From Sepiola atlantica (Eukaryota; Mollusca; Cephalopoda; Sepiida; Sepiolidae), in assembly GCA_963556195.1 (NCBI GenBank), contig OY744533.1:50210613-50274612 (forward strand): DNA of 64,000 bases, in the 5' to 3' direction. The position numbers and the translations under genes were made by a program. The notes under the pieces were generated by a model. The model made no database searches and was not told where the DNA came from. It worked only from the letters and a program-made list of their open reading frames with translations. Positions 23,896 to 37,296 of this stretch are shown in pieces. Position 1 is the first letter of the stretch, and every line of letters starts with the position of its first letter.

Positions 23896-26800
23896 AAGCA
23901 TGAAGCCACTTGATGAAAACTAAGCTGGTAGGTGCGTCAGATACGACCTCGCGTTGGAATAAGCTGGTCGAAGAAAATGTCACGGTTGGTTGTGTGTACA
24001 AGCAGCTAAGATTCGAGCAGAGCATTACAATTTTGGTGAATAAGCTGGTCGCGAGAGAAATGTCTTAGTTGGTGGTCATGTCAGATTCGATTAGAACGTT
24101 CGAACTAACGTTCATAGTAATCTAGTCCAGGCAGGAAATCTAACGGTTGGTAGTGTGTACAGGCATGTTAGACACGAGCAGAGTGTGTGTACCCAGGTTG
24201 ATAAGCAGCAGCTCAAGAGGAATGCCTTGTTTGGTAGTCAAGTCAGATCAGAGCAGAACTTTGGAATTGAGTTGAGTAATGAGTTTGTTTAGAGAAAGGT
24301 CTTATTTGGTGGTGTGTACAGGCAGGTCAGATACGACCAGGGCGTTGTAATTGAGGTTCATAAGCTGGTTGAGAAGAAATATGTTTGTTGCTGGTTTGCA
24401 CAGCCGTGTCAGTTACTATCAGAACGCTGACATCGGGGTGGATAATAAGCTGGTCGAGTAAAAACTTGGTTGATAGGCATGTCATGTCAGAGCAGCGCAG
24501 AGAGTTGGAATTCAGGTGGGTAATAAGCTGGTCAAGAGAAATGTCTTAGCTACTGCTATGTACAGACATGTCAGATATGACTAGAGCCTTTAGATTGAGG
24601 CTGATTATAAGCTAGGCGAGAGAAATGTCTTGGTTTCTTGTGTGTACAGTAATGTCCGATACATCCAGCACGTTCGAAATGTGGTTGATAAGTTGATCAA
24701 GAGGTAACGGTAACGGAGTTGTAATTGAGGCTGTTACTAAACTGGTCGAGGTAAACGTCTCGGCTGGTGGTGTGTACAGGCATGTCGGATACATCTAGTG
24801 CGTTGTTGATGAGGTTGATGAGCTACTCGAGAAAAATGAGGTTGATAAGCTAGTCGAGAAGAAATACCTTGGTTGCTGGTGTGTGCGGGCAGGTCATATA
24901 CGACCAGAGCGTTCGAATTGAGGTTTATAATAAGCTTGACGAGAGAAATGTCCTGGTAGTGGGTGTGTATCAGATACGATCTTAACGTGAAAACTGAAAT
25001 GGATACGCTATTCGAGAAAAAACGTCTTGCTTGGTGGCATATATCAGATACGACAAGGGCGTTGTCATTGAAGTAACTAATGAAGTAGTCGAGGTAATCG
25101 TTTCGGCTGGCGGTGTGTACAGACATGTCAGATACATCCAGTGCGTTCGAGATGCGGTTGATAAGCTACTCGAGAGAAATGTCTTGCTTAGTGGCGTCTA
25201 GAAGCAGGTGAGATACGATCGCAACGATGGAATTTAGATTGATAAGCTGGGCCAGAGAAATGTCTTGGTTTGTGGTGTCTACAGTGATAGTTGATACACT
25301 CAGAACGGTGGAAATGAGGTTGATAAGCTGGTCGAAAGAAAATATCCCGGTTCCTGGCCTGTGCAGGCAGGTCAGATACGATCGGAACGTTAAAATCGAT
25401 GTAGATACGCTATTCGAGAAAAATGTTTTGGTTGGTGGTGTATATCAGATACGACAATAGCGTTGTAATTGAGGTTGCTGCTAAACTGGTCGAGGGAAAC
25501 GTCTCGCCTGGTGGTGTGTACAGGCATGTACGTTACATCCAGTGCGTTTGAAATGTGGTTGATAACATACTATAGAGAAATTTCTTGGTTAGTGGTGTGT
25601 AGTGGCAGGTCAGATACGAACGAAACGTTGGAATCGGGGTTGATAAGCTGGGCGATGAGAAATGTTTTTTTCTTTCTGATGTGCATAGGCAGGTCGGATA
25701 CGACAAGGACGTTGTAATTGAGGTTGCTACTAATTTGGTCAATGGAAACGTCTTGATTGGTGGTGTGTGCAGGCATGTCAGATGCATCCAGTGCGTCCTA
25801 GATGAGGTTGATAAGCTACTCGAGAGAAATGTCTTGGTTAGTGGTGTTGAGAGGTAGGTCAGATACGACCACAACGTTTTAATGGAGGTCGATAAACTGG
25901 GCGAGTGAAACGTCTAGGTTGGGGGGGTGTACAGGCATATCAGATACGACAACCGCGTTGTAATTGAGGTTGCTACTAAACTGGCTGAGGGGGACGTTGT
26001 TGGCTGGTCGTGTGCATAGGCATGTCAGACACATCTAGTGCGTTCGAAATGAGATTGAAAAGCTACCCGGGAGAAATGTCTTGGTTAGATTGTGTAGAGG
26101 CAGGTCAGATACGATCACAACGTTGGAAATGAGATTGACAAGCTGGTCGAGAGAAATGTCTTAATTGGTGGGGATATCCGATCAAAGCGTATCATTGGAA
26201 TTAAGGTGGATAATAAACTGGTCGAGAGAAATGTATTGGTTGATGGTGTATACACGCAGGTCAAATACGACCAGAGCGTTGGAATTCAGATTGATAATAA
26301 GCTAGTCGAGAGAAATGTAGTGGCTGGTGGTATATACATGCAGGTCAAATACGACCAAAGTGTTGGAACTACAGTTGTTACTAAGCTGGCCAAGAAGAAT
26401 GTCTCGGTTGGTGGGTGCGTCAGATACGACCAGAGCGTTGGAATAAAGATTCCTAATAAGCTGGTCGAAGAAAGTGGCAAGTTTGGTTGTGTGTACAAGC
26501 CGGTAGGATACGAGCAGAGCGTTACAATTGTGACGGATAAGCTGATCGCGAGAGAAATGTCTTAGTCGGTGGTCATGTCAGATCCGATTAAAACGTTCGA
26601 ACTAACGTTCATAATAATCTAGTGAACGAGGGAAATGTAAGGGTTGGTAGTGTGCACAGGCATGTTAGATACGAGCAGAGCATTGGAATCCAGGCTCAAG
26701 GGAACTGCCTTAGTTGGTAGGCATGTCAGATGAGAGCAGAAGGTTGAAATTGAGTTGGATAATAAGATGGTTTAGAGAAATGTTTTATTTGGAAGTGTGT

Positions 26801-28362
26801 ACAGACAGGTCAGATACGACTAGAGTGTTGGAATAATATGCTTGAGAGAAATGTGATGCCGATTGAGCATGTTAGATCCGAGCAAAGACTTCGTATTGAG
26901 TTAAGAAAATAATCTGGTTTAGAGAAATGTCTAATTGTGTCGTGTGTACCGGCAGGTGAGATACGACCGTGGCGTTGTAATTGAGGTCTATAAGCTGGTT
27001 GAGATGGAAATATGTTGATTGGTGATGTGTACAGCCGTGTCAGTTACGATCAGAACGTTGACATTTGGGATGGATAATAAGCTGGTCGAGAAAAATATCT
27101 TTGTTGGTGGGGATGTCAGATATGACCAGAACGTTGGAATCGAGCTTACTAATGAGCTGCCTGGGAGAAATGTCTAGGTTCGTGGCGTGTACAGGCAAGT
27201 CAGATACGACCAGAGCGTTGGAATTGAGGTTGATAATAAATAAGCTGGCCGAGAGAAGCGTATTGGTTGGTGGTGTGTACAGCCGTATCAGATCGTTGAC
27301 ATTGAGGTTCGTACGCTGTTTGAAAACAACAAAAAAATGTCTTGGTTGGTGTGTCTACAGGCATATCAGATACGAGATGGGCGTTGTAGTTGAGCTGTCA
27401 TGTACGATCCGTGCTTGCCTGCATCCACGCATTCCAACCGTCACCTCGTTCACATATTAGCGAAATTCATAGAGCTTGCTGCAAATAAAGAAAGTGTGCA
27501 TGGCGTTTCTACTGCGCCTTCACTTGCAGCGCGGAAAAAAGTGATTACCGTTAAATGGAGAATGGCATTGAGGGACAGTGCGTTCCAGCCGAATCGCCAG
27601 GCGAGAGAGTACTCAGATGAAGCTATTTCGCGTAGGACTGGTCTCGCCTCTTTGCTTACAAAGGAACGGCTCGAATGCAAGAAGATAAGGTAGAGGCGAA
27701 AGCGAACAACCGACGGAGAAAGAAGAAAAGATTTTTACCGCCTACTGCAGGCGATACGAAATGGAGATTGATCTGTGGAAGCCTGGATGATTACAACCGG
27801 CGGCCTGTTGTATTTTTTTGTTGTTGTCATGCGCGAGTGTCTTTAAGTGAGGATGCATTAAAGACAATATTAAAATGATGTTCTGATTTTGATTGTATTA
27901 TCGGGGTGAGCGCGAACGCAGACCCCACACTTAGAAATAGCGCACCCGAGTCGTCCACATTTGGGACGATCGCAAAGGTCAACCCAACCCTAGTGCAATG
28001 GAAGGGCCTCGCTCTGGGAGAACGGCCTAGATGATCACCGTTCACTCCTGTGCCAGGTAAGTATAAAAAATTTCACGGCCCACAACTCACATTTTATACC
28101 ACACAGCTCTACTCAACACCAACACCTATTTACAAACTACTAAAATACCCGAAAATAAAATATCACCAACATTAGCATATCACTACTTTTGCATTTCTCA
28201 ATAACAACAATTCATAACAAACATTTCACTATCATTTAAACTTACCAACATTTTCACAAAATACTTCAATTCGTAAGCAAACTTACATTTTACCCTAATA
28301 AACAAACTACCATCTCAACAGTTGTCTCCCCTTAGATCAACAGCCGTTTTTCAAATGTAAGG
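23896..28362. repeat. U1 repeat unit 6, short form
   Basis: A 4,467-bp copy. Private changes noticed are A at 25304 (C elsewhere) and G at 25926 (T elsewhere). Confidence 0.93.
27901..28064 (-). ncRNA. U1: U1 spliceosomal snRNA, copy 6
   Basis: Same 164-nt sequence as copy 1, with the TATA-like box at 28092-28098. Confidence 0.95.
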
Positions 28363-31300
28363 AAGCATGAAGCCACTTGATGAAAACTAAGCTGGTAGGT
28401 GCGTCAGATACGACCTCGCGTTGGAATAAGCTGGTCGAAGAAAATGTCACGGTTGGTTGTGTGTACAAGCAGCTAAGATTCGAGCAGAGCATTACAATTT
28501 TGGTGAATAAGCTGGTCGCGAGAGAAATGTCTTAGTTGGTGGTCATGTCAGATTCGATTAGAACGTTCGAACTAACGTTCATAGTAATCTAGTCCAGGCA
28601 GGAAATCTAACGGTTGGTAGTGTGTACAGGCATGTTAGACACGAGCAGAGTGTGTGTACCCAGGTTGATAAGCAGCAGCTCAAGAGGAATGCCTTGTTTG
28701 GTAGTCAAGTCAGATCAGAGCAGAACTTTGGAATTGAGTTAAGTAATGAGTTTGTTTAGAGAAAGGTCTTATTTGGTGGTGTGTACAGGCAGGTCAGATA
28801 CGACCAGGGCGTTGTAATTGAGGTTCATAAGCTGGTTGAGAAGAAATATGTTTGTTGCTGGTTTGCACAGCCGTGTCAGTTACTATCAGAACGCTGACAT
28901 CGGGGTGGATAATAAGCTGGTCGAGTAAAAACTTGGTTGATAGGCATGTCATGTCAGAGCAGCGCAGAGAGTTGGAATTCAGGTGGGTAATAAGCTGGTC
29001 AAGAGAAATGTCTTAGCTACTGCTATGTACAGACATGTCAGATATGACTAGAGCCTTTAGATTGAGGCTGATTATAAGCTAGGCGAGAGAAATGTCTTGG
29101 TTTCTTGTGTGTACAGTAATGTCCGATACATCCAGCACGTTCGAAATGTGGTTGATAAGTTGATCAAGAGGTAACGGTAACGGAGTTGTAATTGAGGCTG
29201 TTACTAAACTGGTCGAGGTAAACGTCTCGGCTGGTGGTGTGTACAGGCATGTCGGATACATCTAGTGCGTTGTTGATGAGGTTGATGAGCTACTCGAGAA
29301 AAATGAGGTTGATAAGCTAGTCGAGAAGAAATACCTTGGTTGCTGGTGTGTGCGGGCAGGTCATATACGACCAGAGCGTTCGAATTGAGGTTTATAATAA
29401 GCTTGACGAGAGAAATGTCCTGGTAGTGGGTGTGTATCAGATACGATCTTAACGTGAAAACTGAAATGGATACGCTATTCGAGAAAAAACGTCTTGCTTG
29501 GTGGCATATATCAGATACGACAAGGGCGTTGTCATTGAAGTAACTAATGAAGTAGTCGAGGTAATCGTTTCGGCTGGCGGTGTGTACAGACATGTCAGAT
29601 ACATCCAGTGCGTTCGAGATGCGGTTGATAAGCTACTCGAGAGAAATGTCTTGCTTAGTGGCGTCTAGAAGCAGGTGAGATACGATCGCAACGATGGAAT
29701 TTAGATTGATAAGCTGGGCCAGAGAAATGTCTTGGTTTGTGGTGTCTACAGTGATAGTTGATACACTCAGCACGGTGGAAATGAGGTTGATAAGCTGGTC
29801 GAAAGAAAATATCCCGGTTCCTGGCCTGTGCAGGCAGGTCAGATACGATCGGAACGTTAAAATCGATGTAGATACGCTATTCGAGAAAAATGTTTTGGTT
29901 GGTGGTGTATATCAGATACGACAATAGCGTTGTAATTGAGGTTGCTGCTAAACTGGTCGAGGGAAACGTCTCGCCTGGTGGTGTGTACAGGCATGTACGT
30001 TACATCCAGTGCGTTTGAAATGTGGTTGATAACATACTATAGAGAAATTTCTTGGTTAGTGGTGTGTAGTGGCAGGTCAGATACGAACGAAACGTTGGAA
30101 TCGGGGTTGATAAGCTGGGCGATGAGAAATGTTTTTTTCTTTCTGATGTGCATAGGCAGGTCGGATACGACAAGGACGTTGTAATTGAGGTTGCTACTAA
30201 TTTGGTCAATGGAAACGTCTTGATTGGTGGTGTGTGCAGGCATGTCAGATGCATCCAGTGCGTCCTAGATGAGGTTGATAAGCTACTCGAGAGAAATGTC
30301 TTGGTTAGTGGTGTTGAGAGGTAGGTCAGATACGACCACAACGTTTTAATGGAGGTCGATAAACTGGGCGAGTGAAACGTCTAGGTTGGGGGTGTGTACA
30401 GGCATATCAGATACGACAACCGCGTTGTAATTGAGGTTGCTACTAAACTGGCTGAGGGGGACGTTGTTGGCTGGTCGTGTGCATAGGCATGTCAGACACA
30501 TCTAGTGCGTTCGAAATGAGATTGAAAAGCTACCCGGGAGAAATGTCTTGGTTAGATTGTGTAGAGGCAGGTCAGATACGATCACAACGTTGGAAATGAG
30601 ATTGACAAGCTGGTCGAGAGAAATGTCTTAATTGGTGGGGATATCCGATCAAAGCGTATCATTGGAATTAAGGTGGATAATAAACTGGTCGAGAGAAATG
30701 TATTGGTTGATGGTGTATACACGCAGGTCAAATACGACCAGAGCGTTGGAATTCAGATTGATAATAAGCTAGTCGAGAGAAATGTAGTGGCTGGTGGTAT
30801 ATACATGCAGGTCAAATACGACCAAAGTGTTGGAACTACAGTTGTTACTAAGCTGGCCAAGAAGAATGTCTCGGTTGGTGGGTGCGTCAGATACGACCAG
30901 AGCGTTGGAATAAAGATTCCTAATAAGCTGGTCGAAGAAAGTGGCAAGTTTGGTTGTGTGTACAAGCCGGTAGGATACGAGCAGAGCGTTACAATTGTGA
31001 CGGATAAGCTGATCGCGAGAGAAATGTCTTAGTCGGTGGTCATGTCAGATCCGATTAAAACGTTCGAACTAACGTTCATAATAATCTAGTGAACGAGGGA
31101 AATGTAAGGGTTGGTAGTGTGCACAGGCATGTTAGATACGAGCAGAGCATTGGAATCCAGGCTCAAGGGAACTGCCTTAGTTGGTAGGCATGTCAGATGA
31201 GAGCAGAAGGTTGAAATTGAGTTGGATAATAAGATGGTTTAGAGAAATGTTTTATTTGGAAGTGTGTACAGACAGGTCAGATACGACTAGAGTGTTGGAA

Positions 31301-32829
31301 TAATATGCTTGAGAGAAATGTGATGCCGATTGAGCATGTTAGATCCGAGCAAAGACTTCGTATTGAGTTAAGAAAATAATCTGGTTTAGAGAAATGTCTA
31401 ATTGTGTCGTGTGTACCGGCAGGTGAGATACGACCGTGGCGTTGTAATTGAGGTCTATAAGCTGGTTGAGATGGAAATATGTTGATTGGTGATGTGTACA
31501 GCCGTGTCAGTTACGATCAGAACGTTGACATTTGGGATGGATAATAAGCTGGTCGAGAAAAATATCTTTGTTGGTGGGGATGTCAGATATGACCAGAACG
31601 TTGGAATCGAGCTTACTAATGAGCTGCCTGGGAGAAATGTCTAGGTTCGTGGCGTGTACAGGCAAGTCAGATACGACCAGAGCGTTGGAATTGAGGTTGA
31701 TAATAAATAAGCTGGCCGAGAGAAGCGTATTGGTTGGTGGTGTGTACAGCCGTATCAGATCGTTGACATTGAGGTTCGTACGCTGTTTGAAAACAACAAA
31801 AAAATGTCTTGGTTGGTGTGTCTACAGGCATATCAGATACGAGATGGGCGTTGTAGTTGAGCTGTCATGTACGATCCGTGCTTGCCTGCATCCACGCATT
31901 CCAACCGTCACCTCGTTCACATATTAGCGAAATTCATAGAGCTTGCTGCAAATAAAGAAAGTGTGCATGGCGTTTCTACTGCGCCTTCACTTGCAGCGCG
32001 GAAAAAAGTGATTACCGTTAAATGGAGAATGGCATTGAGGGACAGTGCGTTCCAGCCGAATCGCCAGGCGAGAGAGTACTCAGATGAAGCTATTTCGCGT
32101 AGGACTGGTCTCGCCTCTTTGCTTACAAAGGAACGGCTCGAATGCAAGAAGATAAGGTAGAGGCGAAAGCGAACAACCGACGGAGAAAGAAGAAAAGATT
32201 TTTACCGCCTACTGCAGGCGATACGAAATGGAGATTGATCTGTGGAAGCCTGGATGATTACAACCGGCGGCCTGTTGTATTTTTTTGTTGTTGTCATGCG
32301 CGAGTGTCTTTAAGTGAGGATGCATTAAAGACAATATTAAAATGATGTTCTGATTTTGATTGTATTATCGGGGTGAGCGCGAACGCAGACCCCACACTTA
32401 GAAATAGCGCACCCGAGTCGTCCACATTTGGGACGATCGCAAAGGTCAACCCAACCCTAGTGCAATGGAAGGGCCTCGCTCTGGGAGAACGGCCTAGATG
32501 ATCACCGTTCACTCCTGTGCCAGGTAAGTATAAAAAATTTCACGGCCCACAACTCACATTTTATACCACACAGCTCTACTCAACACCAACACCTATTTAC
32601 AAACTACTAAAATACCCGAAAATAAAATATCACCAACATTAGCATATCACTACTTTTGCATTTCTCAATAACAACAATTCATAACAAACATTTCACTATC
32701 ATTTAAACTTACCAACATTTTCACAAAATACTTCAATTCGTAAGCAAACTTACATTTTACCCTAATAAACAAACTACCATCTCAACAGTTGTCTCCCCTT
32801 AGATCAACAGCCGTTTTTCAAATGTAAGG
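28363..32829. repeat. U1 repeat unit 7, short form
   Basis: A 4,467-bp copy. The private change noticed is A at 28741 (G elsewhere). Confidence 0.93.
32368..32531 (-). ncRNA. U1: U1 spliceosomal snRNA, copy 7
   Basis: Same 164-nt sequence as copy 1, with the TATA-like box at 32559-32565. Confidence 0.95.
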
Positions 32830-35800
32830 AAGCATGAAGCCACTTGATGAAAACTAAGCTGGTAGGTGCGTCAGATACGACCTCGCGTTGGAATAAGCTG
32901 GTCGAAGAAAATGTCACGGTTGGTTGTGTGTACAAGCAGCTAAGATTCGAGCAGAGCATTACAATTTTGGTGAATAAGCTGGTCGCGAGAGAAATGTCTT
33001 AGTTGGTGGTCATGTCAGATTCGATTAGAACGTTCGAACTAACGTTCATAGTAATCTAGTCCAGGCAGGAAATCTAACGGTTGGTAGTGTGTACAGGCAT
33101 GTTAGACACGAGCAGAGTGTGTGTACCCAGGTTGATAAGCAGCAGCTCAAGAGGAATGCCTTGTTTGGTAGTCAAGTCAGATCAGAGCAGAACTTTGGAA
33201 TTGAGTTGAGTAATGAGTTTGTTTAGAGAAAGGTCTTATTTGGTGGTGTGTACAGGCAGGTCAGATACGACCAGGGCGTTGTAATTGAGGTTCATAAGCT
33301 GGTTGAGAAGAAATATGTTTGTTGCTGGTTTGCACAGCCGTGTCAGTTACTATCAGAACGCTGACATCGGGGTGGATAATAAGCTGGTCGAGTAAAAACT
33401 TGGTTGATAGGCATGTCATGTCAGAGCAGCGCAGAGAGTTGGAATTCAGGTGGGTAATAAGCTGGTCAAGAGAAATGTCTTAGCTACTGCTATGTACAGA
33501 CATGTCAGATATGACTAGAGCCTTTAGATTGAGGCTGATTATAAGCTAGGCGAGAGAAATGTCTTGGTTTCTTGTGTGTACAGTAATGTCCGATACATCC
33601 AGCACGTTCGAAATGTGGTTGATAAGTTGATCAAGAGGTAACGGTAACGGAGTTGTAATTGAGGCTGTTACTAAACTGGTCGAGGTAAACGTCTCGGCTG
33701 GTGGTGTGTACAGGCATGTCGGATACAACTAGTGCGTTGTTGATGAGGTTGATGAGCTACTCGAGAAAAATGAGGTTGATAAGCTAGTCGAGAAGAAATA
33801 CCTTGGTTGCTGGTGTGTGCGGGCAGGTCATATACGACCAGAGCGTTCGAATTGAGGTTTATAATAAGCTTGACGAGAGAAATGTCCTGGTAGTGGGTGT
33901 GTATCAGATACGATCTTAACGTGAAAACTGAAATGGATACGCTATTCGAGAAAAAACGTCTTGCTTGGTGGCATATATCAGATACGACAAGGGCGTTGTC
34001 ATTGAAGTAACTAATGAAGTAGTCGAGGTAATCGTTTCGGCTGGCGGTGTGTACAGACATGTCAGATACATCCAGTGCGTTCGAGATGCGGTTGATAAGC
34101 TACTCGAGAGAAATGTCTTGCTTAGTGGCGTCTAGAAGCAGGTGAGATACGATCGCAACGATGGAATTTAGATTGATAAGCTGGGCCAGAGAAATGTCTT
34201 GGTTTGTGGTGTCTACAGTGATAGTTGATACACTCAGCACGGTGGAAATGAGGTTGATAAGCTGGTCGAAAGAAAATATCCCGGTTCCTGGCCTGTGCAG
34301 GCAGGTCAGATACGATCGGAACGTTAAAATCGATGTAGATACGCTATTCGAGAAAAATGTTTTGGTTGGTGGTGTATATCAGATACGACAATAGCGTTGT
34401 AATTGAGGTTGCTGCTAAACTGGTCGAGGGAAACGTCTCGCCTGGTGGTGTGTACAGGCATGTACGTTACATCCAGTGCGTTTGAAATGTGGTTGATAAC
34501 ATACTATAGAGAAATTTCTTGGTTAGTGGTGTGTAGTGGCAGGTCAGATACGAACGAAACGTTGGAATCGGGGTTGATAAGCTGGGCGATGAGAAATGTT
34601 TTTTTCTTTCTGATGTGCATAGGCAGGTCGGATACGACAAGGACGTTGTAATTGAGGTTGCTACTAATTTGGTCAATGGAAACGTCTTGATTGGTGGTGT
34701 GTGCAGGCATGTCAGATGCATCCAGTGCGTCCTAGATGAGGTTGATAAGCTACTCGAGAGAAATGTCTTGGTTAGTGGTGTTGAGAGGTAGGTCAGATAC
34801 GACCACAACGTTTTAATGGAGGTCGATAAACTGGGCGAGTGAAACGTCTAGGTTGGGGGTGTGTACAGGCATATCAGATACGACAACCGCGTTGTAATTG
34901 AGGTTGCTACTAAACTGGCTGAGGGGGACGTTGTTGGCTGGTCGTGTGCATAGGCATGTCAGACACATCTAGTGCGTTCGAAATGAGATTGAAATGCTAC
35001 CCGGGAGAAATGTCTTGGTTAGATTGTGTAGAGGCAGGTCAGATACGATCACAACGTTGGAAATGAGATTGACAAGCTGGTCGAGAGAAATGTCTTAATT
35101 GGTGGGGATATCCGATCAAAGCGTATCATTGGAATTAAGGTGGATAATAAACTGGTCGAGAGAAATGTATTGGTTGATGGTGTATACACGCAGGTCAAAT
35201 ACGACCAGAGCGTTGGAATTCAGATTGATAATAAGCTAGTCGAGAGAAATGTAGTGGCTGGTGGTATATACATGCAGGTCAAATACGACCAAAGTGTTGG
35301 AACTACAGTTGTTACTAAGCTGGCCAAGAAGAATGTCTCGGTTGGTGGGTGCGTCAGATACGACCAGAGCGTTGGAATAAAGATTCCTAATAAGCTGGTC
35401 GAAGAAAGTGGCAAGTTTGGTTGTGTGTACAAGCCGGTAGGATACGAGCAGAGCGTTACAATTGTGACGGATAAGCTGATCGCGAGAGAAATGTCTTAGT
35501 CGGTGGTCATGTCAGATCCGATTAAAACGTTCGAACTAACGTTCATAATAATCTAGTGAACGAGGGAAATGTAAGGGTTGGTAGTGTGCACAGGCATGTT
35601 AGATACGAGCAGAGCATTGGAATCCAGGCTCAAGGGAACTGCCTTAGTTGGTAGGCATGTCAGATGAGAGCAGAAGGTTGAAATTGAGTTGGATAATAAG
35701 ATGGTTTAGAGAAATGTTTTATTTGGAAGTGTGTACAGACAGGTCAGATACGACTAGAGTGTTGGAATAATATGCTTGAGAGAAATGTGATGCCGATTGA

Positions 35801-37296
35801 GCATGTTAGATCCGAGCAAAGACTTCGTATTGAGTTAAGAAAATAATCTGGTTTAGAGAAATGTCTAATTGTGTCGTGTGTACCGGCAGGTGAGATACGA
35901 CCGTGGCGTTGTAATTGAGGTCTATAAGCTGGTTGAGATGGAAATATGTTGATTGGTGATGTGTACAGCCGTGTCAGTTACGATCAGAACGTTGACATTT
36001 GGGATGGATAATAAGCTGGTCGAGAAAAATATCTTTGTTGGTGGGGATGTCAGATATGACCAGAACGTTGGAATCGAGCTTACTAATGAGCTGCCTGGGA
36101 GAAATGTCTAGGTTCGTGGCGTGTACAGGCAAGTCAGATACGACCAGAGCGTTGGAATTGAGGTTGATAATAAATAAGCTGGCCGAGAGAAGCGTATTGG
36201 TTGGTGGTGTGTACAGCCGTATCAGATCGTTGACATTGAGGTTCGTACGCTGTTTGAAAACAACAAAAAAATGTCTTGGTTGGTGTGTCTACAGGCATAT
36301 CAGATACGAGATGGGCGTTGTAGTTGAGCTGTCATGTACGATCCGTGCTTGCCTGCATCCACGCATTCCAACCGTCACCTCGTTCACATATTAGCGAAAT
36401 TCATAGAGCTTGCTGCAAATAAAGAAAGTGTGCATGGCGTTTCTACTGCGCCTTCACTTGCAGCGCGGAAAAAAGTGATTACCGTTAAATGGAGAATGGC
36501 ATTGAGGGACAGTGCGTTCCAGCCGAATCGCCAGGCGAGAGAGTACTCAGATGAAGCTATTTCGCGTAGGACTGGTCTCGCCTCTTTGCTTACAAAGGAA
36601 CGGCTCGAATGCAAGAAGATAAGGTAGAGGCGAAAGCGAACAACCGACGGAGAAAGAAGAAAAGATTTTTACCGCCTACTGCAGGCGATACGAAATGGAG
36701 ATTGATCTGTGGAAGCCTGGATGATTACAACCGGCGGCCTGTTGTATTTTTTTGTTGTTGTCATGCGCGAGTGTCTTTAAGTGAGGATGCATTAAAGACA
36801 ATATTAAAATGATGTTCTGATTTTGATTGTATTATCGGGGTGAGCGCGAACGCAGACCCCACACTTAGAAATAGCGCACCCGAGTCGTCCACATTTGGGA
36901 CGATCGCAAAGGTCAACCCAACCCTAGTGCAATGGAAGGGCCTCGCTCTGGGAGAACGGCCTAGATGATCACCGTTCACTCCTGTGCCAGGTAAGTATAA
37001 AAAATTTCACGGCCCACAACTCACATTTTATACCACACAGCTCTACTCAACACCAACACCTATTTACAAACTACTAAAATACCCGAAAATAAAATATCAC
37101 CAACATTAGCATATCACTACTTTTGCATTTCTCAATAACAACAATTCATAACAAACATTTCACTATCATTTAAACTTACCAACATTTTCACAAAATACTT
37201 CAATTCGTAAGCAAACTTACATTTTACCCTAATAAACAAACTACCATCTCAACAGTTGTCTCCCCTTAGATCAACAGCCGTTTTTCAAATGTAAGG
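32830..37296. repeat. U1 repeat unit 8, short form
   Basis: A 4,467-bp copy. Private changes noticed are A at 33728 (T elsewhere) and T at 34995 (A elsewhere). Confidence 0.93.
36835..36998 (-). ncRNA. U1: U1 spliceosomal snRNA, copy 8
   Basis: Same 164-nt sequence as copy 1, with the TATA-like box at 37026-37032. Confidence 0.95.
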